Of a stretch of DNA of 64,000 bases, positions 51,186 through 60,200 are shown one piece after another (position 1 is the stretch's first letter; each line of letters begins with the position of its first letter). The DNA comes from Clostridiales bacterium (lineage in GTDB: Bacteria; Bacillota; Clostridia; Christensenellales; UBA1242): the NCBI GenBank assembly GCA_015069395.1, contig SVIR01000001.1, positions 132,392-196,391 on the forward strand, in the 5' to 3' direction. The notes under the pieces are model-generated. The model made no database searches. It saw nothing but the letters and a program-made list of their open reading frames with translations, and had not been told where the DNA came from. Both the position numbers and the translations under genes were made by a program.

Positions 51186-51773
51186 ATGATTGACCAACCT
51201 ATTGAACAACTTATAGAATATTTTAGGCAATTGCCGGGAGTTGGAAAAAAGACTGCTCAGCGATATGCTTATTATATTATTGAAAACAACAAAGAAAAAG
51301 CTGAAAATTTTGCAAAGGCTATCTTGGAAGTTAAAAACAAAATAAGGCTTTGTAAAGAATGTGGAAACTATTCTTCTACAGAAGTATGTCCACTTTGTCA
51401 AAGAAGAGACAAAAAGACTATTTGTGTTGTGCAAGAGCCAAAAGATATTGTGTCTTTGGAAAAGGTCAAAACTTTTGATGGCGTTTATCATATTTTGTTT
51501 GGTGCAATAAATCCTCTTGAAAACAAGGGGCCGAATGATATTAGAATAAAAGAGTTGTTAGCTAGGGTAAATGCTTACGGGACAGAAGAAGTGATTATGG
51601 CAACAAACCCAAATGTTGAAGGCGATGCAACTGCAATGTATATAGCAAAGATTCTCAAACCTTTGGGGGTAAAAGTTACAAGGCTTGCACAAGGAATCTC
51701 AATGGGCAGTGATATTGAGTTTGCTGACGAAGTTACTTTGAGCCGAGCTATTTCAGACAGAAAAGAAATTTAA
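51186..51773 (+). CDS. recR: Recombination protein RecR
   Basis: IEYFRQLPGVGKKTAQRYAYYI, CKECGNYSSTEVCPLC. Confidence 0.97.
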   Translation: MIDQPIEQLIEYFRQLPGVGKKTAQRYAYYIIENNKEKAENFAKAILEVKNKIRLCKECGNYSSTEVCPLCQRRDKKTICVVQEPKDIVSLEKVKTFDGVYHILFGAINPLENKGPNDIRIKELLARVNAYGTEEVIMATNPNVEGDATAMYIAKILKPLGVKVTRLAQGISMGSDIEFADEVTLSRAISDRKEI

Positions 51774-51794
51774 GTGGCATCGCCACTTTTTTTA
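51772..51794 (+). terminator. Terminator overlapping the recR stop codon
   Basis: AAGTGGC-ATC-GCCACTTTTTTT. Confidence 0.8.
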
Positions 51795-51928
51795 TTGCAA
51801 AAAATTATTCGGTTTTTATTAAAAAGTTTATTTTTTTTATATTTTTTTGATTTTTTCTGTTAATTTTTATATAATTTTTTGAATATTTTTTAGAAAAAAT
51901 ATAATTTTTATTAAAAAAAGAAAATGGG

Positions 51929-51957
51929 TTGTTATTTTTTTTTGAGTTTGTTATACT
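51929..51957 (+). promoter_or_regulatory. argS promoter TTGTTA-17-TATACT downstream of T-tract array
   Basis: Extended TG-T-TATACT, 17-nt spacer. Confidence 0.65.
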
Positions 51958-51985
51958 TATAAAAAGAAATTTTAAAAGGAAACAT

Positions 51986-53758
51986 ATGAACATAAAAAAT
52001 CAAATTAAAAATATCTTGACAGATAGTGCAAATGCACTAGGAATAGAAAATTTAGACAAATTGGTGGTTTCTTTTTCTAATAGACCACAACTTTGTGATT
52101 ATCAAACAAACTTTGCTATGATAGTGGGCAAGCCTCCTATGGAGCTTGCTGAAAAGTTGGTTGAAAAGATTGGAAATGTAGAAGGTTTTGAATTTTCTGT
52201 TGCAAAACCTGGGTTTATCAACATTAAATTGAAAGACGAGGTTCTTAATGATTATGCAAACTATGTTGACCAAGACGAAGATTTGGGCGTAGAACAACTC
52301 AAAGAGAAAAAATTGGTTTTCTTTGACTATGGTGGTGCAAACGTTGCAAAAGAGCTTCATGTTGGACACTTGCGCTCACCAATTGTTGGAGAGGCTTTAA
52401 AAAGACTTCACGAGACGATGGGAAACAAAACGCTGAGCGACGTGCATTTGGGAGATTTTGGCTTGCAAATGGGGTTGACTATTTTGCAACTTAAAATCGA
52501 TGGATTTGTTGACGAATTTTTTAAAATAGATGTTGATTTAAACAAAATTCAAATAAAAGGCGTTACGTTGGATGTTTTGAACGAGGAATATCCAAAAGCT
52601 AGCAAAAGAAAAGATGTTGACGAAAAATTTAAAGCTGAAGCAGATCAAATTACTTTGTATATTCAACAACAAAAACAACCTTATTTTGAAATTTATAAAC
52701 AGATTAAAGCTTTGTCGATTAAAGAAATTGAAAAAAACTATGATATGCTCAACACAACTTTTGATTTTTATTATGGTGAGAGTGATGCTTATCCATTTAT
52801 TGAAGAAACTATCAATAAGTTTGTAGATCAAGGGTTGGCTAGAGAAAGTGAAGGAGCATTGGTAGTAGATGTTGCTAGAGAGGGGGAACATATACCAATT
52901 CCTAAAAAGAGTGAAGACGAACCCCAAAGATATAAAAATCCTATGCCACCTGCTATTATCAAAAAATACAATGGTGGAGACCTATATGCTACTACTGATA
53001 TTGCGACAATCTTAATGAGAAACAGAGATTTTGCGCCAAATGAAATTGTTTATATTACAGACAATCGTCAAGTCGGACACTTTGAACAGGTGTTTAGATG
53101 TTGTAAGTTGGCAGGCGTTTCGCCAAAAGAACAAAAACTTAGTCACGTTGCTTTTGGAACCATGAATGGCAAAGATGGAAAACCTTTTAAGACGCGTTCT
53201 GGAGAAACGGTGAAATATAAAGATGTTTTGAATATGCTTATTGAAAAGGCAGAGGCAAAACTTGTTGAAAACGGCATTATTGGAGACAAAGAGCTTGCAA
53301 GAAAGATTGGTGTCGGGGCAATGAAGTTTGGAGATTTGTCAAACACCGTTTCAAGAGACTATGTCTTTGATATCGACAAGTTTTTGGCTTTTGACGGAAA
53401 AACTGGACCGTACATTCAATATACTATAGCAAGAATTAACTCCATTTTAAACAAAGCAAATTTTGAAGGGGGAAACAAGATAAGGGTTGAAACTCAAGAA
53501 GAGAGAGAGATAGTTTTGGCGATATTGAAGCTTAATTCGTCTTATCGAGTTTGTTATGATGCTTATTCAATGAATGCACTTTGTTTGTCGGTTTTTGAAT
53601 TGGCCAGTGCGTTCTCTACTTTCTATAACAATCACAAAATTCTTTCTCAGACAGACGAAGAGAGAAAAGGGGCAATGTTGCAATTGTGTTTGCTTGTAAA
53701 AAATTGTTTAAGCAAAGCGCTTTATGTTTTGGGAATTGATACTGTAGAAAAAATGTAA
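51986..53758 (+). CDS. argS: Arginyl-tRNA synthetase (start corrected from 51929)
   Basis: ELHVGHLRSPIVGEALKRL, HLGDFGLQMG, DALR-like C-term; AAGGAAA RBS. Confidence 0.95.
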   Translation: MNIKNQIKNILTDSANALGIENLDKLVVSFSNRPQLCDYQTNFAMIVGKPPMELAEKLVEKIGNVEGFEFSVAKPGFINIKLKDEVLNDYANYVDQDEDLGVEQLKEKKLVFFDYGGANVAKELHVGHLRSPIVGEALKRLHETMGNKTLSDVHLGDFGLQMGLTILQLKIDGFVDEFFKIDVDLNKIQIKGVTLDVLNEEYPKASKRKDVDEKFKAEADQITLYIQQQKQPYFEIYKQIKALSIKEIEKNYDMLNTTFDFYYGESDAYPFIEETINKFVDQGLARESEGALVVDVAREGEHIPIPKKSEDEPQRYKNPMPPAIIKKYNGGDLYATTDIATILMRNRDFAPNEIVYITDNRQVGHFEQVFRCCKLAGVSPKEQKLSHVAFGTMNGKDGKPFKTRSGETVKYKDVLNMLIEKAEAKLVENGIIGDKELARKIGVGAMKFGDLSNTVSRDYVFDIDKFLAFDGKTGPYIQYTIARINSILNKANFEGGNKIRVETQEEREIVLAILKLNSSYRVCYDAYSMNALCLSVFELASAFSTFYNNHKILSQTDEERKGAMLQLCLLVKNCLSKALYVLGIDTVEKM

Positions 53759-53824
53759 GTAGTTATATGTTAGATATTTAGAGGGATGTAGAAAAATATT
53801 TTTTAAAAATTTTTCAAAAATGTA

Positions 53825-53853
53825 TTTACAAAACAAATCTTTTGTGATATGAT
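53825..53853 (+). promoter_or_regulatory. Promoter TTTACA-17-TATGAT for the 59-aa gene
   Basis: Extended TG-A-TATGAT. Confidence 0.65.
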
Positions 53854-53891
53854 ATGGCCAAGTAGGCAAAGAAAACACACGGAGGTGTATT

Positions 53892-54071
53892 ATGAAAACA
53901 GAAATAAGACAACTCGCAGAAAAAGTTAGAAGAGAAAACAGAGAAGTTATCACTATCGCTCCTGAAAACGTAAAGAGAGATAGGATTATAGATATACAAC
54001 CAATTCTTGAAGCAGGGCTTGGTGACAACGTTAGAATTCTCGACAATGGAGAGATTGTTAGATCTAGATAA
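53892..54071 (+). CDS. Small 59-aa basic protein, unknown (not in the supplied ORF track)
   Basis: MKTEIRQLAEKVRRENREVITIAPENVKRDRIIDIQPILEAGLGDNVRILDNGEIVRSR; GGAGGT SD, own promoter and terminator. Confidence 0.8.
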   Translation: MKTEIRQLAEKVRRENREVITIAPENVKRDRIIDIQPILEAGLGDNVRILDNGEIVRSR

Positions 54072-54075
54072 GAAA

Positions 54076-54103
54076 AAATATCGCTTTTTTGCGATATTTT
54101 TTT
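54076..54103 (+). terminator. Terminator after the 59-aa gene
   Basis: AAATATCGC-TTTTTT-GCGATATTTTTTT. Confidence 0.8.
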
Positions 54104-54173
54104 AATTTTATTTTGAAAAAATGCGTTTATATGATAAAATAAGCATATAATATAGTGTTTTTGGAGTATTTTT

Positions 54174-54443
54174 ATGAAAAAGTATCAATTTCTCTATCCT
54201 GCAATATTTATTAAAGATACTGATGGAAGTTGTCAGGTGATTTTTCCTGATCTCAACATTTATACTGACGGAAAAAATATGTCGGAAGCTTATCTTTATG
54301 CCAAAGATTTGTTAAAAGTTTATTTTTCTTATGCTATAAAATACGAAACTGAATACAATAAGCCAAGCAAACTTGAAGACTTAATAAAAAAGTGCAAAGA
54401 AAATGAAACGGTGATGTATATAGATGCTCTCGTAGAGGAATAA
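54174..54443 (+). CDS. HicB-like domain protein (orphan; no HicA seen)
   Basis: YPAIFIKDTDGSCQVIFPDLNIYTDGKNMSEAYLYAKDLLKVYF. Confidence 0.75.
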   Translation: MKKYQFLYPAIFIKDTDGSCQVIFPDLNIYTDGKNMSEAYLYAKDLLKVYFSYAIKYETEYNKPSKLEDLIKKCKENETVMYIDALVEE

Positions 54444-54492
54444 GCTTTGGAAAAACAACTGCAAAAAAAACAAACAAAATTTAGCAAAACAC

Positions 54493-54521
54493 TTGACTTA
54501 GAGGAGCCGGTGTGATATATT
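54493..54521 (+). promoter_or_regulatory. rpmG promoter TTGACT-17-TATATT
   Basis: Extended TG-A-TATATT. Confidence 0.65.
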
Positions 54522-54523
54522 TA

Positions 54524-54555
54524 AACTGACACTTTTAACGGGTGTTAGTTTTTTT
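54524..54555 (+). terminator. Terminator-like hairpin overlapping the predicted rpmG transcription start
   Basis: AACTGACAC...GTGTTAGTT then TTTTT. Confidence 0.6.
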
Positions 54556-54569
54556 GTTAGGAGAAAGAA

Positions 54570-54731
54570 ATGGCAGCACCAAAACGTAAACTTATTACAC
54601 TTGAATGTACAGAATGCAAAGAAAGAAATTATGCTACACAAAAAAATACTGTTGCAAATGCAGAAAGAATTGAAATCAACAAATTCTGTCCAAGATGTAA
54701 TAAAAGAACAAAACACAAAGAAACAAAATAA
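54570..54731 (+). CDS. rpmG: 50S ribosomal protein L33 (not in the supplied ORF track)
   Basis: [60 protein letters not shown]. Confidence 0.95.
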   Translation: MAAPKRKLITLECTECKERNYATQKNTVANAERIEINKFCPRCNKRTKHKETK

Positions 54732-54752
54732 TTTATGGTTTATTTTGTTTTG

Positions 54753-54830
54753 TTTGCTTTTTCAAAATTCTTGAAGGAAGCAAATTCTAAAACACTTGTG
54801 AGAAAGCAAATGATGTGTGGTTCATAAGTG
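54753..54830 (+). other. Structured leader between rpmG and secE (two imperfect hairpins)
   Basis: TTTGCTTTTTCAA/TTGAAGGAAGCAAA and CACTTGTG/CATAAGTG. Confidence 0.4.
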
Positions 54831-54869
54831 TGTTCTAGAGGATATAAAAAACTTGATTTGGAGGAAGTT

Positions 54870-55181
54870 ATGTCTAAAAAGCAAAAAGTAGTAGAAGCTC
54901 AACAAGAAACAGCAGTTGATCAAAAGAAAGATCAAGTTTCTAAGGGAGTAGTTGCTAAAGACGAAAAGAAGAAAGATAAATCTAAAAAGAAAGACAAGAA
55001 AAAAGGTGGATTGGTTAAGAAAACAAAAGAAACTGTTTCAGAGCTCAAAAAAGTTACTTGGCCAACATTTGGAGAAGTTTTAAAGAAGACTGGTATAGTT
55101 ATCGCTTTTGTTTTGATTTTTGGACTTTTTATCTATGGCGTAAATGCACTTCTTGGTTACCTCACAGGTTTGTTAGTTTAA
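54870..55181 (+). CDS. secE: Preprotein translocase subunit SecE with Lys-rich N-terminal extension (start corrected from 54828)
   Basis: TKETVSELKKVTWPTFGEVLKKTGIVIAFVLIFGLFIYGVNALL; upstream of nusG. Confidence 0.93.
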   Translation: MSKKQKVVEAQQETAVDQKKDQVSKGVVAKDEKKKDKSKKKDKKKGGLVKKTKETVSELKKVTWPTFGEVLKKTGIVIAFVLIFGLFIYGVNALLGYLTGLLV

Positions 55182-55202
55182 TAAGTATATAAGGAGAAAA
55201 CT

Positions 55203-55730
55203 ATGGAACATTCAAAAGACCCAAAATGGTATGTTCTACACACATTTTCTGGATATGAAAATGTAGCAAAGGAAAATCTCGAAACAGTTGTTGACAAATT
55301 TAATTTGCAAGATAGAATTTTCGAAATCGTAATTCCAGAAGAAGACGTAATTGAAGAAAAGAACGGAAAGAAAAAGCTTGTTACAAGAAAAGTTATGCCT
55401 TGCTACTTGCTCGTTAAAATGATTTATGGTGACGATCTTTGGCATAATATTACAAGAACAAGAGGAATAACTGGTTTTGTTGGTCCAAAAGGAAGACCTT
55501 TGGCATTGACAGAAGAAGAAGTTGTTAAATTGAGACTTGAGAAGATCAAGGTTGAAACAGATCTTGAGGTTGGTGACAAGGTTGAGATTATCGAAGGGCC
55601 TCTTGACAAAATGGTTGGCTCAATTGTTGCAGTAAATCCAGATGCTGGAATTGTTACAGTTGTTGTTGAAATGTTTGGAAGAGAAAATAATGTCGAATTA
55701 GAATTTGGACAAGTTAGAAAAATTGACTAA
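55203..55730 (+). CDS. nusG: Transcription termination/antitermination protein NusG
   Basis: KWYVLHTFSGYENVAKENLE, TGFVGPKGRPLAL, KOW region. Confidence 0.97.
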   Translation: MEHSKDPKWYVLHTFSGYENVAKENLETVVDKFNLQDRIFEIVIPEEDVIEEKNGKKKLVTRKVMPCYLLVKMIYGDDLWHNITRTRGITGFVGPKGRPLALTEEEVVKLRLEKIKVETDLEVGDKVEIIEGPLDKMVGSIVAVNPDAGIVTVVVEMFGRENNVELEFGQVRKID

Positions 55731-55732
55731 TG

Positions 55733-55786
55733 ATATTTGAGCTATAAGCTTTTAAATATTGTCCTGCAAGACATAAAACTGCACAA
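55733..55786 (+). promoter_or_regulatory. Structured rplK leader (tandem hairpins plus AAAACTGCACAA)
   Basis: ATATTTGAGCT...AGCTTTTAAATAT; TGTC-CTGCAA-GACA; then AAAACTGCACAA. Confidence 0.45.
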
Positions 55787-55841
55787 AAATATTGTGGGAG
55801 AACTAAGCCAAAGTTCAATACAACCACATTAGGAGGGAAAA

Positions 55842-56270
55842 ATGGCAGCAAAAAAAGTTAAAGCAGTTGTTAAATTACAACTCGAAGCGGGCAAAGCCAC
55901 TCCAGGACCACCAGTAGGTTCTTCACTTGGACCTCATGGTATCAATATCGCTGGCTTTACAAAAGAATTCAACGAGAAGACCGCATCTCAAGCAGGGTTT
56001 ATCATTCCTGTAGTGATCACTATCTATGAAGATAGAAGTTTCACTTTCGAATTGAAAACACCACCTGCAGCAGTTCTTATTAAAAAGGCAATTGGCCTTG
56101 ATAAAGGTTCTGCAAAACCAAACAAACAAAAAGTCGGAAAAATTACAAAAGAGCAGATTAGAAAGATTGCAGAAACAAAAATGCCAGATCTTAACGCTGA
56201 CTCTATTGAAAGTGCAATGTCTATGATTGCTGGTGCAGCAAGAAGTATGGGCGTTGAAGTTGTTGACTAA
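55842..56270 (+). CDS. rplK: 50S ribosomal protein L11
   Basis: [35 protein letters not shown]. Confidence 0.98.
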   Translation: MAAKKVKAVVKLQLEAGKATPGPPVGSSLGPHGINIAGFTKEFNEKTASQAGFIIPVVITIYEDRSFTFELKTPPAAVLIKKAIGLDKGSAKPNKQKVGKITKEQIRKIAETKMPDLNADSIESAMSMIAGAARSMGVEVVD

Positions 56271-56280
56271 GAGGTGAACT

Positions 56281-56964
56281 ATGAAAAAGGGAAAAAGATA
56301 TGTAAAAAGCCTTGAAAGTTTTGACAAATTAGCTTCATACGAAGTTGACAAGGCAATAGAAACAGTTTTGAGCACTTCAACAGCAAAGTTTGACGAAACA
56401 ATTGAATTGCACGTTAGACTCGGTGTTGACGGAAGAAATGCTGACCAACAAGTTCGTGGCGTAGTCGTTCTTCCAAATGGAACAGGAAAGGCAGTTAAGG
56501 TTCTTGTTATCGCACGTGGTGACAAGGCAGACGAAGCTTTGAAAGCTGGTGCTGACTATGTTGGCGCTGAAGAAATTGTTGCAAAAATCAATGGTGGATG
56601 GTTGGATTTTGATGTTTGTATCACAACTCCAGATATGATGGGTGTTGTTGGTAGAATCGCAAAAATTCTCGGACCTAAAGGTTTGATGCCAAACCCAAAG
56701 AGTGGAACTGTTACACCTGATGTTACAAAGGCTATCAAAGATGTTAAGGCTGGTAAAGTTGAGTATAGACTTGACAAAACAAACAATGTTCACGTAATTA
56801 TCGGAAAGAAGAGTTTTGGAAAAGAAAAACTTGCAGAAAACTTTACTTGCGTTATGGATGCTATTGTTAAGGCTAAACCAGCTGCTGCAAAAGGACAATA
56901 CATCAAGAGTGTTACATTGGCTTCAACAATGGGCCCAGGAGTAAAAGTAACATACAACATCTAA
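56281..56964 (+). CDS. rplA: 50S ribosomal protein L1
   Basis: [48 protein letters not shown]. Confidence 0.98.
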   Translation: MKKGKRYVKSLESFDKLASYEVDKAIETVLSTSTAKFDETIELHVRLGVDGRNADQQVRGVVVLPNGTGKAVKVLVIARGDKADEALKAGADYVGAEEIVAKINGGWLDFDVCITTPDMMGVVGRIAKILGPKGLMPNPKSGTVTPDVTKAIKDVKAGKVEYRLDKTNNVHVIIGKKSFGKEKLAENFTCVMDAIVKAKPAAAKGQYIKSVTLASTMGPGVKVTYNI

Positions 56965-57028
56965 TTGACATTTTCATTCGAAGCAAAAAAGCGTCTGTCT
57001 ATTAAATTAGACAAAACTGCACAATTTG

Positions 57029-57060
57029 ATAGAGCAGGCGCAGACCTGCTCTATGTTGTT
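57029..57060 (+). terminator. Strong terminator-like hairpin after rplA
   Basis: ATAGAGCAGG-CGCAGA-CCTGCTCTAT, perfect 10-bp stem, then T-rich. Confidence 0.75.
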
Positions 57061-57206
57061 TTATAATACATAATTTCGACAAGAATAGTGCTTTTATTTT
57101 TGCATAGGAATGAAAGATGCTCGCACAATATTTCTAAATTTGGTATACCTTGCTTGACCAAATAAAAATATTGAACAATTACACTAAAATTAGGAGATTT
57201 TAATTT

Positions 57207-60200
57207 ATGAAAGTTAAAAGACGCTCATTATTGTTTAGAGGAATGATTCTTGTAGTTGCTTTTGCTTTGGCAATTCTTTGTGCACCTATAGATAGTTTTA
57301 CAGCCTTGGCTGCTCTTAGCACTTATACAGATTTCACTTATATGACAATCGGAAGAGAAGGAGAAACTCTTGAAACGGTTGTTACACAAGGCGATAAATA
57401 CTATATTACAAACGCTTATATCGGCGGACAAACTGATGTTGTAGTAGGAAAAAATGCTACAGCCACAGCCGATGATGGTTCTACACTTGAAAAATCTTCT
57501 GTTACTGTTAAGTATTATGACGAAGCATTTGAAGAACTTTCTGCAGAAGGAACCGATATTACAAACAAAGTAATCAAAACAGAAGCAGACGCAAAGAGCT
57601 ATGGATATTTTGAAGCTAGCAATTTGGGGACTTATACAATCACATATTCTTATACTTATAAAGTAGGAGGAAAAGAATATACAAACAACTATGAATTGAA
57701 AGTAATAAGTCAACTCCCAAGTGCTTCATTTAGCTTTGAAGATAATGACAAACATTTTTTGCCAGCTCAATATGATTTAAAATGGGCAAAAGATGGTGAA
57801 ACTTACAAAGATTTGTATCTTCCAACTCCAACAGTTCTCAACAAAGATGGAGAGGACCTTGAAGTTGCAGACGCAAATTTTGTTACAGAGCTTCCTGCAA
57901 CACCAACAGGAAAATATGTTGTTGTTACAGCAAAAGGTGGAGCTACAAACACAGCAATCACACCTCAAAAAGATGCAGATGGACAATTGTATATCGATGG
58001 AGATACCTTTAAAACTGCTACAGAAGGTGCTCAAGATTATACAATCAAATATGCTTATTATTTGAATGGTCAATTTGTAACTTCTACAACAAAAACTACT
58101 AGAGTTTATTCTGAAGCAAACCCATATCGTGAAACTTATGGTGTTGACATTAAACTCGAATCAGATTGGACAGACAATGGACAAACTGGTGTTGAAGTGA
58201 AATTGCCAAAAGCAATTGCTGTTACAAGCAGTAGCACAACTCCAACAGCAGGAGAAGAAATCGAAGCTCACTACACAGTAAAAGTTTATTACTCAGCAAA
58301 TGCTGATTTGGATTGGGAACCAATCACAGAAGCAGACTATAATACTGCAGAAGAAAAAATTGTTAATGCAGACGGAACTTTGGTTGATGCTTCTAAGTTT
58401 AAACCTATGAAAGATGGCTGGTATACATTTGAATATCAAGTAACAGATGTGTATGGAAAAACAGCAAAAACTAAAATGGGTGTTTACAATTTTGCAAACA
58501 TCAAAGACGAAAAGAAGCCAACTCCTTATGTTTACGATGCTTCAGCATCAGACAAGAAGGAAGATGCAACTTATAAAATGGCAAACAGAGTTAATCCAAA
58601 CGGTGGCATCATAGTTTATGCTATTGGAATGGAAGACAATATGCCAGGAACTGGTGAACTTTCTAGAAAAATTTACACAGACGACAATGTTGAAAAACTT
58701 GTTATTGATAACTATGACGAATATAACTTGGTGTTCAACTATAGAGCCTCTGCAGAAAATGCAGGCGATGCATATGCTGTTTTGACAAACAACAATTATT
58801 ATATTAAAAAGGCTATCAAAGACTCTGGCGAAACAGTTTCAAGTGATGCTGAAATGCTTGAATGGTTGGCTGGAAATGGTTATAAAATCGTTGTTGACGA
58901 TGCTAACTATAAAACAATTTACAACATCTTCAAAGCTGACGTTCTTGCTAGCTATACTGAAGATACAGTAATGGAATATTTCAAGAGTGAAGCTGGTGCT
59001 ACAGCAGGTTTTGCTTACATCAAATCTTCACAAACTTTTGGAGCTACTACAGCTGATGGTGGAATGGGAAATGGACAATACTATGTTCGTTACGTTGCTA
59101 AAGATGCCGCAGGAAATGAAAACGAAGTTTCAAAATCTATGTATGTTTCTTCTTATGTAGATTATGATGCTCCAACGCTTAAATTTACTACAACATTAAA
59201 CAATCAATATTTGCCAACAGCAAAAATTACATTCGATGCTCCACAAGCAACAGATCCAAATTCTTATGACGACGAAATGTTGATTAAAACAATGTATCGT
59301 TATACAGATGGTTCTGACGTAGTTGCAGTTGACGGAAAAACAGAAACTGAAAACTTGACAGAAGTTTGGGCTGATCTTGGAACTGATCAATATGGTGATA
59401 TGGTTGACGGTGTATTGGTTACTGAAAAATATGACGCTTACAAAGGCGAAGGATATATCGATATCACAGATAAAGATGCTTCAACTTATACAATTGATTT
59501 GTCAGAAGCCCCATCAACAGCAAAGAAATTGCAAATCGTTGTTTATGCTTATGACAACAATGGAAATGTAGGATTCTATGCTCAAACAGTAAATATTTTG
59601 AATGTAACAGACAATAAGGCTCCAGAAATTATTTCTATTCCTACTGGTTATGAATCAGAATATATGCAAGACGAAGAAATCGAAATCCCTGAAGTTGTAG
59701 TATCTGACGATGCTGTAGGATATATGTCTTATGACATCAAAGTTTACTATGGTGACGACAATGAAGAAGTTTCTTACTATGGTGATTACCAAGAAAGAAA
59801 AGCTTCTTACAATGGAAGTGGAAAATACACTGTTAAAGGTGCAAAATTTACAGCTGGTGCAGCAGGCGATTATAGAGTAGTTGTTTCTGTATCAGACTAC
59901 AACAACAATACTGTAGTAGCATTCTTCAACTATACAGTTAAGGGTAGAATGATTGTTTCAGATCCAAAACTTAACGATTTGACTATTGAAAGAGAACCAG
60001 TAGAACTTGACGATTATTTGGAAAGAGACGAAAATGGAAATGTAATCAATTATATTGAATTGCCTACACCAAAAATCAGTTATGATATTCCAGATAGCGT
60101 AACAGAAGATGTATTCGTAGAAAGTGGTTCAACAAAAACTTATGTTATCAGAGGTGTTGACCAAAACGGAACAGCCACAATGTATTCAACAACTCAAGGT

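Noticed and set aside
54174-54443. HicAB toxin-antitoxin system
   Set aside because: Only a HicB-like ORF is visible; no HicA-sized partner in either flank.
55923-56898. Minus-strand ORFs of 200 and 173 aa opposite rplK/rplA
   Set aside because: Antisense shadows of highly conserved ribosomal protein genes; Cys/Phe/Ser-rich translations typical of reverse-complement ORFs.
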